Positions 7,196 to 13,958 of a DNA stretch of 14,645 nt are shown one piece after another (position 1 is the stretch's first letter; the number at the start of each line of letters is the position of its first letter). The notes beneath the pieces were generated by a model. It was given only the letters and a program-made list of their open reading frames with translations, had not been told where the DNA came from and ran no database searches. Origin of the DNA: Candidatus Delongbacteria bacterium (GTDB lineage Bacteria > Delongbacteria > UBA4055); NCBI GenBank assembly GCA_027858795.1, contig JAQICF010000080.1:1-14645 (forward strand). Direction: 5' to 3'. A program made the position numbers and the translations under genes.

Positions 7196-7507
7196 ATGCT
7201 AAAACTCACCACTCACAAAGCACCTGAAATCAATGACTCTTTATGGAAAGATTTTAACGCTTTTACGAATAAGTTAAACTCTACAAATAAGAGTTTAGAG
7301 AAATTAAAAGAAGAAATGATCGAATTCGCACGTATAAGAGAGAATTTTTCATTTTCTTTTGTTACACAGGACGAGCAGATCATAGCAGTTATTCATTTAA
7401 GAGAATGGGATCCGAATGAACTTAGTATCGCAATAGTTTCAGAATTAAAAAGCTGTTCTGACGCATTCGTTGTTTGTGAAGAAGAAATAAATCTTAACAA
7501 ATCATGA
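7196..7507 (+). CDS. Unrecognised 103-aa protein, full-length copy B
   Basis: The frame can also open at TTG 7172, but homology to copy A begins at ATG 7196, so I prefer that start; the nearest ribosome site (AAAGGA, 7178-7183) is rather far. The 103-aa product is soluble and mixed charge, with an early amphipathic helix (SLEKLKEEMIEFARIREN), then a predicted strand-rich part (FSFSFVTQDEQIIAVIHL) and an acidic end. I do not recognise a family. The first 67 residues are duplicated at 6308-6508. Its TGA lies inside a 14-bp inverted repeat that precedes the VapBC operon. It might itself be a fragment of a longer protein. Confidence 0.5.
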   Translation: MLKLTTHKAPEINDSLWKDFNAFTNKLNSTNKSLEKLKEEMIEFARIRENFSFSFVTQDEQIIAVIHLREWDPNELSIAIVSELKSCSDAFVVCEEEINLNKS

Positions 7508-7535
7508 ATTTGTATTGCTTTTTCATGATTTGTTA
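7495..7535. promoter_or_regulatory. 14-bp inverted repeat before vapBC: operator or hairpin
   Basis: TAACAAATCATGAA (7495-7508) and TTCATGATTTGTTA (7522-7535) are perfect inverted arms around 13 bases. The repeat ends 40 bases before the vapB ATG. A weak promoter match (TTGTTA 7530-7535, 17 bases, AATAAT 7553-7558) has its -35 in the right arm. VapB antitoxins usually repress their own promoter through such repeats, so an operator is likely; it could instead terminate the gene that stops inside it. Confidence 0.5.
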
Positions 7536-7574
7536 TTTACATTACTTTTAGAAATAATAAAAATGGAGCCGATC

Positions 7575-7841
7575 ATGGCAAATCTGCAAGTTAAAGATAT
7601 CAATGATAAATTATATGACGCACTTAAATATTATGCTAAGAAAGAGCACAGGTCTGTAAGTCAGGAAGTTGTCAAAATAATTGAGCTATATCTACAAAAT
7701 AATAAGGGTTTTGAGAATACTACTAAGGAATTTCTGAAGTTGGCAGGTTCTTGGGACGATGAAAGAACTGCTGATGAGATAATTAACGACTTAACCAAAT
7801 CAAGAACAAATAAAAGGTTTAATGATGGGATATTTGATTGA
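7575..7841 (+). CDS. vapB: VapB/FitA-like antitoxin
   Basis: ATG 7575 is preceded by GGAG six bases upstream and begins MANLQVKDINDKLYDALK; an in-frame TTG at 7515 would add an unlikely tail inside the inverted repeat. The 88-aa protein has a ribbon-helix-helix N-terminus (LQVKDINDKLYDALKYYAKK, then HRSVSQEVVKIIELYL) that binds operator DNA. Its C-terminal WDDERTADEIINDLTKSR block is typical of antitoxins that occupy the active site of PIN toxins. It overlaps the toxin gene by 17-20 bases, so the two are co-translated. It neutralises VapC and probably represses the operon. Confidence 0.85.
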   Translation: MANLQVKDINDKLYDALKYYAKKEHRSVSQEVVKIIELYLQNNKGFENTTKEFLKLAGSWDDERTADEIINDLTKSRTNKRFNDGIFD

Positions 7842-8223
7842 TACGAATATAATTATTTACAGTCTGAAAAATGACAAATCAGTAAATGATAAATTTGAAG
7901 AATATATAAACATACCTAAAGCTATTTCTGCTATAACTTACGGCGAACTGTTTTACGGTGCAAAAAAATCTAAGATGCAAGAAAAAAATATGGCTGTTGT
8001 GCATAGAATATCTGAACTTTTCCCAATAATTGATGTGACTAAATCTATAATCGAGACTTTTGGTGATTTGAAGGCTTTTTTAGAAAAAAAGGGAGAAAGA
8101 ATTGATGACTTTGATCTATTGATCGGCTCAACCGCTTTGACAATGAATTATACACTTGTAACAAACAATGTTGCACATTTTAAAAGAATCCCCGGATTAA
8201 AAATTGAAAATTGGGCTAGATGA
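7825..8223 (+). CDS. vapC: VapC-family PIN-domain RNase toxin
   Basis: Two ATGs lie at 7822 and 7825; AAAAGG at 7812-7817 is better spaced for 7825, giving 132 aa (MGYLIDTNIIIYSLK). The PIN site is visible: D6 in LIDTN, E41 in YGELFYGA, D97 in DDFDLLIGSTAL, and TNN at 113-115 with AHF after it. VapC toxins cut tRNA or rRNA using Mg2+ held by these acids. Length and ending (RIPGLKIENW) are normal for the family, so the toxin looks intact. It overlaps its antitoxin upstream and the kinase fragment downstream by ATGA. Confidence 0.9.
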   Translation: MGYLIDTNIIIYSLKNDKSVNDKFEEYINIPKAISAITYGELFYGAKKSKMQEKNMAVVHRISELFPIIDVTKSIIETFGDLKAFLEKKGERIDDFDLLIGSTALTMNYTLVTNNVAHFKRIPGLKIENWAR

Positions 8224-8567
8224 CTAACATCCAAACAGCCAGATCAATAATAAAAAAGCATTTTTTACAAGAAATCGTTTCGATAGAAAGATTCCCGACA
8301 GGGCTTTGTCATTTCGTTTACGATGCGAAGTTCTCTGACGGTCAGGAAGTTGTTTTGAGAATCTCAGGTTCTGACGATGAGTTGAAAGGCGGAATATTCT
8401 GGAATAATGAACTAAGGAAGCTTGATATACCTGTTCCTGAAATTCTGTTCTATGACACCGGAAGTGAGATCAAGTATTCTATTCATAATAAGGATTCAGT
8501 GGACATTGATCAGGAACGAGTTGAATATCTGAAGAAATGTTTCAACTCATTACATGACAAAACATAG
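8220..8567 (+). pseudogene. Aminoglycoside phosphotransferase-like kinase fragment
   Basis: A 115-aa frame starting at an ATGA overlap with vapC. SIERFPTGLCHFVYDAKFSDGQEVVLRIS and the part up to IPVPEILFYDTG resemble the N-lobe of APH/choline-kinase-like enzymes: the glycine loop and a VLR strand. The C-lobe with the catalytic HxDxxxxN and DxD motifs is missing; full enzymes are ~270-300 aa. The last ~30 residues (DQERVEYLKKCFNSL) could be the tail of such an enzyme joined by an internal deletion. It is most likely non-functional. The tight coupling to vapC may result from the same rearrangement. Confidence 0.55.
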
Positions 8568-8706
8568 CATCTCACGACACAATATTAACATTTTAAACCT
8601 TCGTAAAGTTATTTTGTCAATATTTTTAATGTTCCATTTGTTTTTTATTGAGTTTTATATTATATTTCATTTCAGAAAGTTAATAAATTCAAAATAGGAG
8701 ATTGTT

Positions 8707-9879
8707 ATGAAGCGGTTCACTATTATTACATTAGTAATATCTGTCATGTTGCTAGTCGGTTGTTCAAAGAAAGAAAATTCAGTAGAAAAAAATGATAACG
8801 GAGTATCGGTCTATAAAAATTCAAGTACTCCAGCCAATCCGAATTTTACTTACGAATTCGTTGAAGATGGAATAATTCCTTTCTTTGAAGGGGAAAATAA
8901 TGCAGAAAGAGATTTTAAGCAACCTACCGCTGTAATTGAAGACAAAGATGGAAGTATTTTCGTTGCAGGAAGTAGCGTAGCAAAAATATTCAAATTTTCA
9001 CCTGATTATAAATTCATATCCTCTTTCGGTGGGAAAGGATTAGGCCCGGGAGAATTTGAAGGTGGACCTTCATCTCTAACATATCACCGTGGACAACTTC
9101 TTGCACCATGCTGGAGAAATACTTCTACCAATGTTTATGATACTGATGGTAATTTCATAGAAAAAATACCTCCTGGTATAAGTGCAGGTTTTTCAGGACA
9201 GCTTTCTTTCAATGATCAAATGTTAATGAATACTGAATCAAGAAAAGCAGATGATAGTGAAGCTATAGTAACTTCCTCAATCGTTCAAATTGATACTAGT
9301 TTTAAAAATATCGAAAAAGTAATTTATAAGAAAGATTCCAGAACTTTATTGAGAACTTTCAGGATCAGTGATATGTATGTAAGGTTTGCAGTAGGTAAAG
9401 ATATACTTTATGTCGGAGATGTCTCTGAGAATGATTATAAGATCTTTGGATATGATACAAACTTTAATAAAACTATGGAGATACGAAAAAAATACAGATC
9501 AGAGATAGAAGAAGATTCAATGGCAATAGTATATTCTTTTAATCCTGATAATCTTGGAGGAGGTTTCAATAGAAAATACAAAACCAACGCAAAAGACAGA
9601 ACTCTTTACTACAAATCAATAAACCACATGTACGTCGACGAAAATGACAGACTTTGGGTAGTATCCCCTACTAAAAACAAAAAAGATCAAAAAGGTCTGT
9701 ATGTTGATATTTTCGAAAAAGGTATATATTTAAACACAATATATTTACCATTCTATCAAAGCAAAGATTTCTCTTATGTTTATTCATCAATGTTCTTGAG
9801 AAATGGTAAATTATTTTATGTTGATAATGACAATGCATGTATCAAAGTTTATCGCTATGAAGAGAAAAAAATAAAGTAA
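8707..9879 (+). CDS. Lipoprotein with 6-bladed beta-propeller (NHL-like)
   Basis: A 390-aa protein with start ATG and AGGAG six bases upstream. The N-terminus is a lipoprotein signal: basic MKRF, hydrophobic core, lipobox LVGC with C19 and serine at +2. It should therefore be lipidated and sent to the outer membrane rather than held in the inner one. The mature part has blade-like repeats such as PTAVIEDKDGSIFVAG, IFKFSPDYKFISSFGGKG and LGPGEFEGG, as in the 6-bladed beta-propeller family common in Bacteroidota-like bacteria. Such proteins are binding scaffolds at the surface or in the periplasm; the ligand is unknown. It is flanked by gaps of over 100 bases and appears to be its own transcription unit, marking the return to ordinary chromosome. 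Confidence 0.75.
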   Translation: MKRFTIITLVISVMLLVGCSKKENSVEKNDNGVSVYKNSSTPANPNFTYEFVEDGIIPFFEGENNAERDFKQPTAVIEDKDGSIFVAGSSVAKIFKFSPDYKFISSFGGKGLGPGEFEGGPSSLTYHRGQLLAPCWRNTSTNVYDTDGNFIEKIPPGISAGFSGQLSFNDQMLMNTESRKADDSEAIVTSSIVQIDTSFKNIEKVIYKKDSRTLLRTFRISDMYVRFAVGKDILYVGDVSENDYKIFGYDTNFNKTMEIRKKYRSEIEEDSMAIVYSFNPDNLGGGFNRKYKTNAKDRTLYYKSINHMYVDENDRLWVVSPTKNKKDQKGLYVDIFEKGIYLNTIYLPFYQSKDFSYVYSSMFLRNGKLFYVDNDNACIKVYRYEEKKIK

Positions 9880-9908
9880 TTATTTTGATTTACACTCCCC
9901 ATTTTTTC

Positions 9909-9927
9909 AACTTGCTTTTATCAAGTT
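9909..9927 (+). terminator. Weak hairpin between the lipoprotein gene and lpxC-fabZ
   Basis: AACTTG (9909-9914) pairs with CAAGTT (9922-9927) around a seven-base loop. The stem is short and no clean T-run follows, so terminator function is doubtful. Confidence 0.2.
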
Positions 9928-9985
9928 AAATTTGCATTTTTCAAACTAAATTTAAACAGATATAAGAAACAAACTCGGAGTATAA

Positions 9986-11392
9986 ATGCTTGAGAAGCAA
10001 AAAACTATTATAAATGCAGTATCAATTTCAGGAACCGGATTGCATACAGGTTGCACTTCAACAATTACATTCAAACCGGCACCGGAAGATAATGGAATAA
10101 CATTTAAAAGGATAGATCTTGACGAACATATCGAGATCCCGGCAAATATAGATTATGTTGACAGTATTTCAAGAGGAACTATTCTCAGCAAAGATGGTGT
10201 GAAAATTTATACTGTTGAGCATGTTCTGGCAGCAGTTGTAGGTTTGACCATTGATAATGTTATTATTGAACTTGATGCGGAAGAACCTCCGGTAATGGAT
10301 GGTAGCTCTATAGATTTTGTAAATATATTGAAAGACAATATTGCAATACAGGACAAGCCAAGACAATACTTTGAAGTAAAGGAAAATATAGTTTATAAAG
10401 ATGCTGAAAAAGGGATCGAACTAATAGTGGTACCTTCTGATAAATTCCAAATAACTTATATGGTCGACTATAATAATCCTGCACTGGGAACTCAATTCAC
10501 TACAATGTATGATCTTGAAGAAGAGTTCGTTAAAGATTATGCTTCGACCAGAACTTTCTGTTTTCTTACTGAAGTTGAACATCTGAAAGATGCTGGTCTG
10601 ATTAAAGGAGGATCCCTTGAAAATTCAGTAGTGATCCTTGATAGGGAACTCAGCAAAGAAGAAACTACGATGGTCGAAAAGAAACTCGGAATGGGCGAAG
10701 GTATTATACCTGAATCTAAAGGAGTTCTAGGTTCAGTAGAGTTTAGATTTAAGAACGAACCTGTAAGACATAAAGCTTTAGACTTGATTGGAGATCTTGC
10801 ATTACTCGGTAAGCCGATCAGAGGACATTTTTTATGTGCTAGAGGTGGTCATGAAGCTCATATTGAACTTGTTAAATTGCTTAAAACAGCTGTTGAAAAA
10901 CATTCACTTATAAATAAATTCAAGAGAAGTGCTGACGAATCTTATGTATTTGATGTCAAAGATATCATGAACCTTCTACAGCATAGATATCCAATGCTGT
11001 TAGTTGATAAGGTAGTTGAGATCACACCTAATAAAAGTATTGTCGGATTGAAGAACGTAACTTTCAATGAAGATTTCTTTAATGGACATTTCCCCGGAGA
11101 TCCTATTATGCCTGGTGTTCTTATCGTAGAAGCTATGGGGCAAACCGGTGGGTTATTGTTAATGAACTCTGTTGAGAATCCAAAAGATAAATTAGTAATG
11201 TTTACAGGACTTGATAAGATAAAATTCAGAAAAGCTGTTCATCCTGGTGATCAGTTGATGATGCATGTTGAGATGGTAAGACCGTTATCAAGAGGTATAT
11301 GCAAAATGCATGGAGTAGCTTTTGTTGACGGTAAAAAAGCTGCTGAAGCACTTATGACAGCTTATGTCATGGATAAACCAAGTGATAAATAA
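9986..11392 (+). CDS. lpxC-fabZ: Bifunctional LpxC deacetylase / FabZ dehydratase
   Basis: A 468-aa fusion. Residues ~1-310 are LpxC, which removes acetate from UDP-3-O-acyl-GlcNAc, the committed step of lipid A synthesis. Visible are GTGLHTG (16-22), E78-H79 in VEHVLAA, H262 and D266 in RHKALDLIGD, and H289 in GGHEAH; H79, H262 and D266 are the expected zinc ligands. Residues ~320-468 are FabZ, which dehydrates 3-hydroxyacyl-ACP, with LLQHRYPMLLVDK, H368 in NGHFPGDPIMPG and E382 in VEAMGQ as the catalytic pair. Both halves look intact. This fusion is typical of Bacteroidota and relatives and may balance lipid A against fatty-acid elongation, since both use 3-hydroxyacyl-ACP. CGGAG lies five bases before ATG; lpxA follows after 16 bases. 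Confidence 0.95.
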   Translation: MLEKQKTIINAVSISGTGLHTGCTSTITFKPAPEDNGITFKRIDLDEHIEIPANIDYVDSISRGTILSKDGVKIYTVEHVLAAVVGLTIDNVIIELDAEEPPVMDGSSIDFVNILKDNIAIQDKPRQYFEVKENIVYKDAEKGIELIVVPSDKFQITYMVDYNNPALGTQFTTMYDLEEEFVKDYASTRTFCFLTEVEHLKDAGLIKGGSLENSVVILDRELSKEETTMVEKKLGMGEGIIPESKGVLGSVEFRFKNEPVRHKALDLIGDLALLGKPIRGHFLCARGGHEAHIELVKLLKTAVEKHSLINKFKRSADESYVFDVKDIMNLLQHRYPMLLVDKVVEITPNKSIVGLKNVTFNEDFFNGHFPGDPIMPGVLIVEAMGQTGGLLLMNSVENPKDKLVMFTGLDKIKFRKAVHPGDQLMMHVEMVRPLSRGICKMHGVAFVDGKKAAEALMTAYVMDKPSDK

Positions 11393-11408
11393 ATTTTAAG
11401 GAAAGAAA

Positions 11409-12176
11409 ATGATCCATTCTACTGCTATAGTATCAGAAAAAGCTAAAATTGGTAATAATGTTGAGATCGGTCCATTCACAATTGTCGAAGATAAGGTTAT
11501 CATCGAAGATAATTGTAAGATAGGTGCGCATGTAACTATTGCTGATGGTACGATTTTACATAAAGATGTTCAAATTTTTAACGGTGCGGTTTTAGGTACC
11601 GTTCCTCAAGACCTGAAATTTACAGGTGAAGAAACTACTCTTGAGATCGGAGAGAGAACCGTTATTAGAGAATATGCTTTTCTGAACAGAGGAACAAAAG
11701 ATAAATTTAAGACTGTCATAGGTAAAGATTGCTTCCTAATGGCATTCGTTCATGTTGCACACGATTGCTTTGTTGGTGATAATTGTATTATAGGTAACGG
11801 AACTCAAATTGCAGGACATATTTCAATAGATCATCATACTATCTTAAGTGGACATGTTCTTGTGCATCAATTCAGCAAGATTGGCTCGTACTGTATGGTT
11901 GAAGGTGGAGCAAAAGTAAAAAGAGATATACCTCACTACTGTATGGCTGTCGGTGAGCCGTTAAAATTTTCCGGACTAAATAAGATCGGTCTTCAGAGAA
12001 ACGGATTTTCAACAGAAGATATTCAGGATATTTCTGACGCATACAGAATTTTATACAGAAGTGGATTAACAACTGAGAAAGCATTAGAGCAAATAGAAAA
12101 TAATTATGTAGATAATAATGTTGTTTTAAAAATCTCAGAATTTGTAAGAGACTCTAAACGTGGCTTAATAAGGTAG
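11409..12176 (+). CDS. lpxA: LpxA, UDP-GlcNAc O-acyltransferase
   Basis: A 255-aa left-handed parallel beta-helix enzyme that transfers 3-hydroxyacyl from ACP to UDP-GlcNAc, the first step of lipid A synthesis. Hexapeptide repeats run from IHSTAIVSEKAKIG to about residue 180. HVAHDC holds H115 and catalytic H118 (E. coli H122/H125). The C-terminal helical part ends RDSKRGLIR, as in standard LpxA, and the length is normal. At the place of the E. coli chain-length ruler G173 this protein has glycine (MVEGGAKV), which would permit a long acyl chain; that is inference by hand alignment. AAGGA precedes the ATG, and the gene follows lpxC-fabZ by 16 bases, the order seen in Bacteroidota-like genomes. 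Confidence 0.95.
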   Translation: MIHSTAIVSEKAKIGNNVEIGPFTIVEDKVIIEDNCKIGAHVTIADGTILHKDVQIFNGAVLGTVPQDLKFTGEETTLEIGERTVIREYAFLNRGTKDKFKTVIGKDCFLMAFVHVAHDCFVGDNCIIGNGTQIAGHISIDHHTILSGHVLVHQFSKIGSYCMVEGGAKVKRDIPHYCMAVGEPLKFSGLNKIGLQRNGFSTEDIQDISDAYRILYRSGLTTEKALEQIENNYVDNNVVLKISEFVRDSKRGLIR

Positions 12177-12219
12177 TTTCGTTAGAAACAATAAACAGTT
12201 TACAATCAGGTAGATTGAA

Positions 12220-13029
12220 ATGAGTATAGAATTTCTTGATACCGGAGTTAATACCGGTAGTTTTAACATGGCAGTAGATTTCTTCATGGCAAGGAATCAT
12301 TTAGACAAGCCGATCTTTCGAATATATCGTTGGAAACCATATTGCATATCATTGGGATATCATCAGAAACTTGAAGAAATTGATATTGAGAGATGCAATA
12401 AAGATGGAATTGATATAGTCCGTAGAGAGACCGGAGGACGAGCAGTGTATCATTCCGAAGAGATAACTTACTCAATGATTATTCCTAAAACTTCAGAATT
12501 TTACTCTGATTCGATACTTGAAGTGTATAATAAAATTAGCACTGTTCTTGTTAAGGCTCTGAAGTTATCCGGAATAGTTAATGCTGAACTGGAAAGTGGG
12601 AAAGCTCCTGATTTCAAAAAACTTTATAAAGAAAAGATTTCATCAGTATGCTTTTCATCCACCTCAACTTATGAAGTAGTAGTTAACGGGAAAAAACTCG
12701 TTGGAAGTGCTCAGAAAAGATTAAAAGATTCGGTATTGCAGCATGGATCTATTCTATTCGGAAAAAAACATCTTGATCTGATCGACTATTTAAAAGTCGC
12801 AGAAAAGAGAAAACCCAGATTAAAAGAAATGACAGTAAATAAAACAATTACTATCGAAGATATCTCAGAAAATGAAGACTTTGAAACCTTCTACAAAACT
12901 TTCAAAACAAATTTATCATTGGCATTATCTGAAGAATTTAATATATTAGTAGAGGAAGTTACGATAAATGAAGAAGAATTATTAAAAATAAGAGAAGCTG
13001 AAAAGCACTTTCAGTTAAACCTTTCTTAG
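12220..13029 (+). CDS. lipM: LipM-like octanoyltransferase / lipoate-protein ligase family
   Basis: A 269-aa cytoplasmic enzyme of the BPL/LplA/LipB fold. Key blocks are GSFNMAVDFFMAR near the start, RRETGGRAVYH (68-78), VCFSSTSTYEVVVNGKKLVGSAQKR (143-167, with K159) and LQHGSILF. C144 falls where LipM octanoyltransferases have their nucleophile (CF.APS.YE pattern), so transfer of octanoate from octanoyl-ACP to the H protein or lipoyl domains is the likely role. An ATP-using lipoate ligase is the alternative. The gene starts 43 bases after lpxA with a weak ribosome site. Its stop overlaps the strong AGGAGG site of the next gene, so the run is probably one operon. Confidence 0.7.
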   Translation: MSIEFLDTGVNTGSFNMAVDFFMARNHLDKPIFRIYRWKPYCISLGYHQKLEEIDIERCNKDGIDIVRRETGGRAVYHSEEITYSMIIPKTSEFYSDSILEVYNKISTVLVKALKLSGIVNAELESGKAPDFKKLYKEKISSVCFSSTSTYEVVVNGKKLVGSAQKRLKDSVLQHGSILFGKKHLDLIDYLKVAEKRKPRLKEMTVNKTITIEDISENEDFETFYKTFKTNLSLALSEEFNILVEEVTINEEELLKIREAEKHFQLNLS

Positions 13030-13038
13030 GAGGTAATT

Positions 13039-13797
13039 ATGAAAAGATTTTTATTAGTGATCATGATGATCACAACGATCAAAGCATTTGGAATATTTGG
13101 TTTTGGAATTCATGCCGGAGTAGATAATACAAATGTAGATAAGTATGATAAATCCTTCAGTTTTCTCATTGCTGGGAATGACTATTCCTATAGCATTACT
13201 AGAGACGAGATATCTAATCCATTTGTTTTCGGTGGACAAGTATATCTTGATGTACCTTTAGTACCAATTGGTTTTGAGGCGAGTTTTGAAGCAGCATGGG
13301 CAAGTTACAAATGGAAAGCTCCGGAAGTTCTAACGGATGAAAGTGGTGGTGGTAATCATATACCTTTAGAGTTCATTGGTTACGATGCTGGCGCGTCAGG
13401 TTACTCTGAGGAATTTTCATTTGGAAGATTTTCTACAGATTTCACTGCTAAATGGTATGTTTTCGGTTTTCCCCCTGTTGTAAAGATATTCTCTTTCTAC
13501 GTTGGTGGTGGAGCTGGATTCCATTTTATTACCCCACTGGTTTCAGAAGACCTTATAATTGCTGAACTTGCAGGTGGGACATCAATCCCTACTTCAACTT
13601 CAGTTGATATTGAAGAACTCGTTAAGAGTAATGTTTCAATGGGTTATCACATTGTAACAGGTGCTAGGATCAAATTTCCGGTTCTTCCAATAGCATTAAA
13701 TGTTGATTACAAATGGACCTGGACAGAAGAAAATGATTATGGTGATAAGACAAATAATTTTGGTATGATAAAAGGTAGCGCGAGTATTTATTTTTAA
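13039..13797 (+). CDS. Probable outer-membrane beta-barrel protein
   Basis: A 252-aa protein with AGGAGG (13028-13033) overlapping the stop of the preceding gene. It begins with a Sec-type signal, MKRFLLVIMMITTIKA, with likely cleavage near residue 16 or soon after. The mature part alternates glycine and aromatic residues (FGIFGFGIHAGVD, FYVGGGAGFHF, ALNVDYKWTW) and ends in SASIYF. A final phenylalanine after alternating residues is the usual signal for barrel assembly by the BAM machinery. Size suits an 8-10-stranded small porin-like or OmpW/OmpA-barrel-type protein. No specific family is recognised and its function is unknown. It ends the operon, before a strong terminator. Confidence 0.65.
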   Translation: MKRFLLVIMMITTIKAFGIFGFGIHAGVDNTNVDKYDKSFSFLIAGNDYSYSITRDEISNPFVFGGQVYLDVPLVPIGFEASFEAAWASYKWKAPEVLTDESGGGNHIPLEFIGYDAGASGYSEEFSFGRFSTDFTAKWYVFGFPPVVKIFSFYVGGGAGFHFITPLVSEDLIIAELAGGTSIPTSTSVDIEELVKSNVSMGYHIVTGARIKFPVLPIALNVDYKWTWTEENDYGDKTNNFGMIKGSASIYF

Positions 13798-13824
13798 TTA
13801 AAAAATAAATACCAAAAAAACGTA

Positions 13825-13854
13825 GGGAATGGTTTCAAACCATTCCCTTTTTTT
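13825..13854 (+). terminator. Strong rho-independent terminator of the lpx operon
   Basis: GGGAATGGTTT (13825-13835) and AAACCATTCCC (13837-13847) are perfect inverted arms, followed by seven T. Seven A precede it (13814-13820), so it could also stop transcription from the minus strand. Confidence 0.9.
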
Positions 13855-13872
13855 ATCATTTAAAATCACACT

Positions 13873-13901
13873 AAAAAAGGGGACGAAAAGAAATCGTCCC
13901 C
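13873..13901 (-). terminator. Rho-independent terminator of the minus-strand ddl gene
   Basis: Read on the minus strand, GGGGACGA (13901-13894) pairs with TCGTCCCC (13886-13879) around a seven-base loop, then six T follow. It lies 58 bases past the ddl stop codon. Its flank, CGTAGGGG on the minus strand, matches that of the facing terminator. Confidence 0.85.
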
Positions 13902-13911
13902 TACGGATAAG

Positions 13912-13938
13912 CTCTGTGACCTCTGTGTTCTCTGTGGT
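13912..13938. repeat. Three imperfect 9-bp tandem CTCTGTG repeats
   Basis: CTCTGTGAC, CTCTGTGTT and CTCTGTGGT follow one another without gaps. The block lies between the ddl stop and its terminator, so it would be in the ddl 3' untranslated RNA. I recall similar CTCTGTG runs dispersed in many environmental genomes; the function is unknown. Confidence 0.7.
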
Positions 13939-13958
13939 CCAATCTTTTATCTTTTGAT

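Noticed and set aside
7515..7574. TTG start extending the antitoxin by 20 residues
   Set aside because: It lies in the inverted repeat, has no ribosome site, and the added residues are unlike VapB; ATG 7575 has GGAG.
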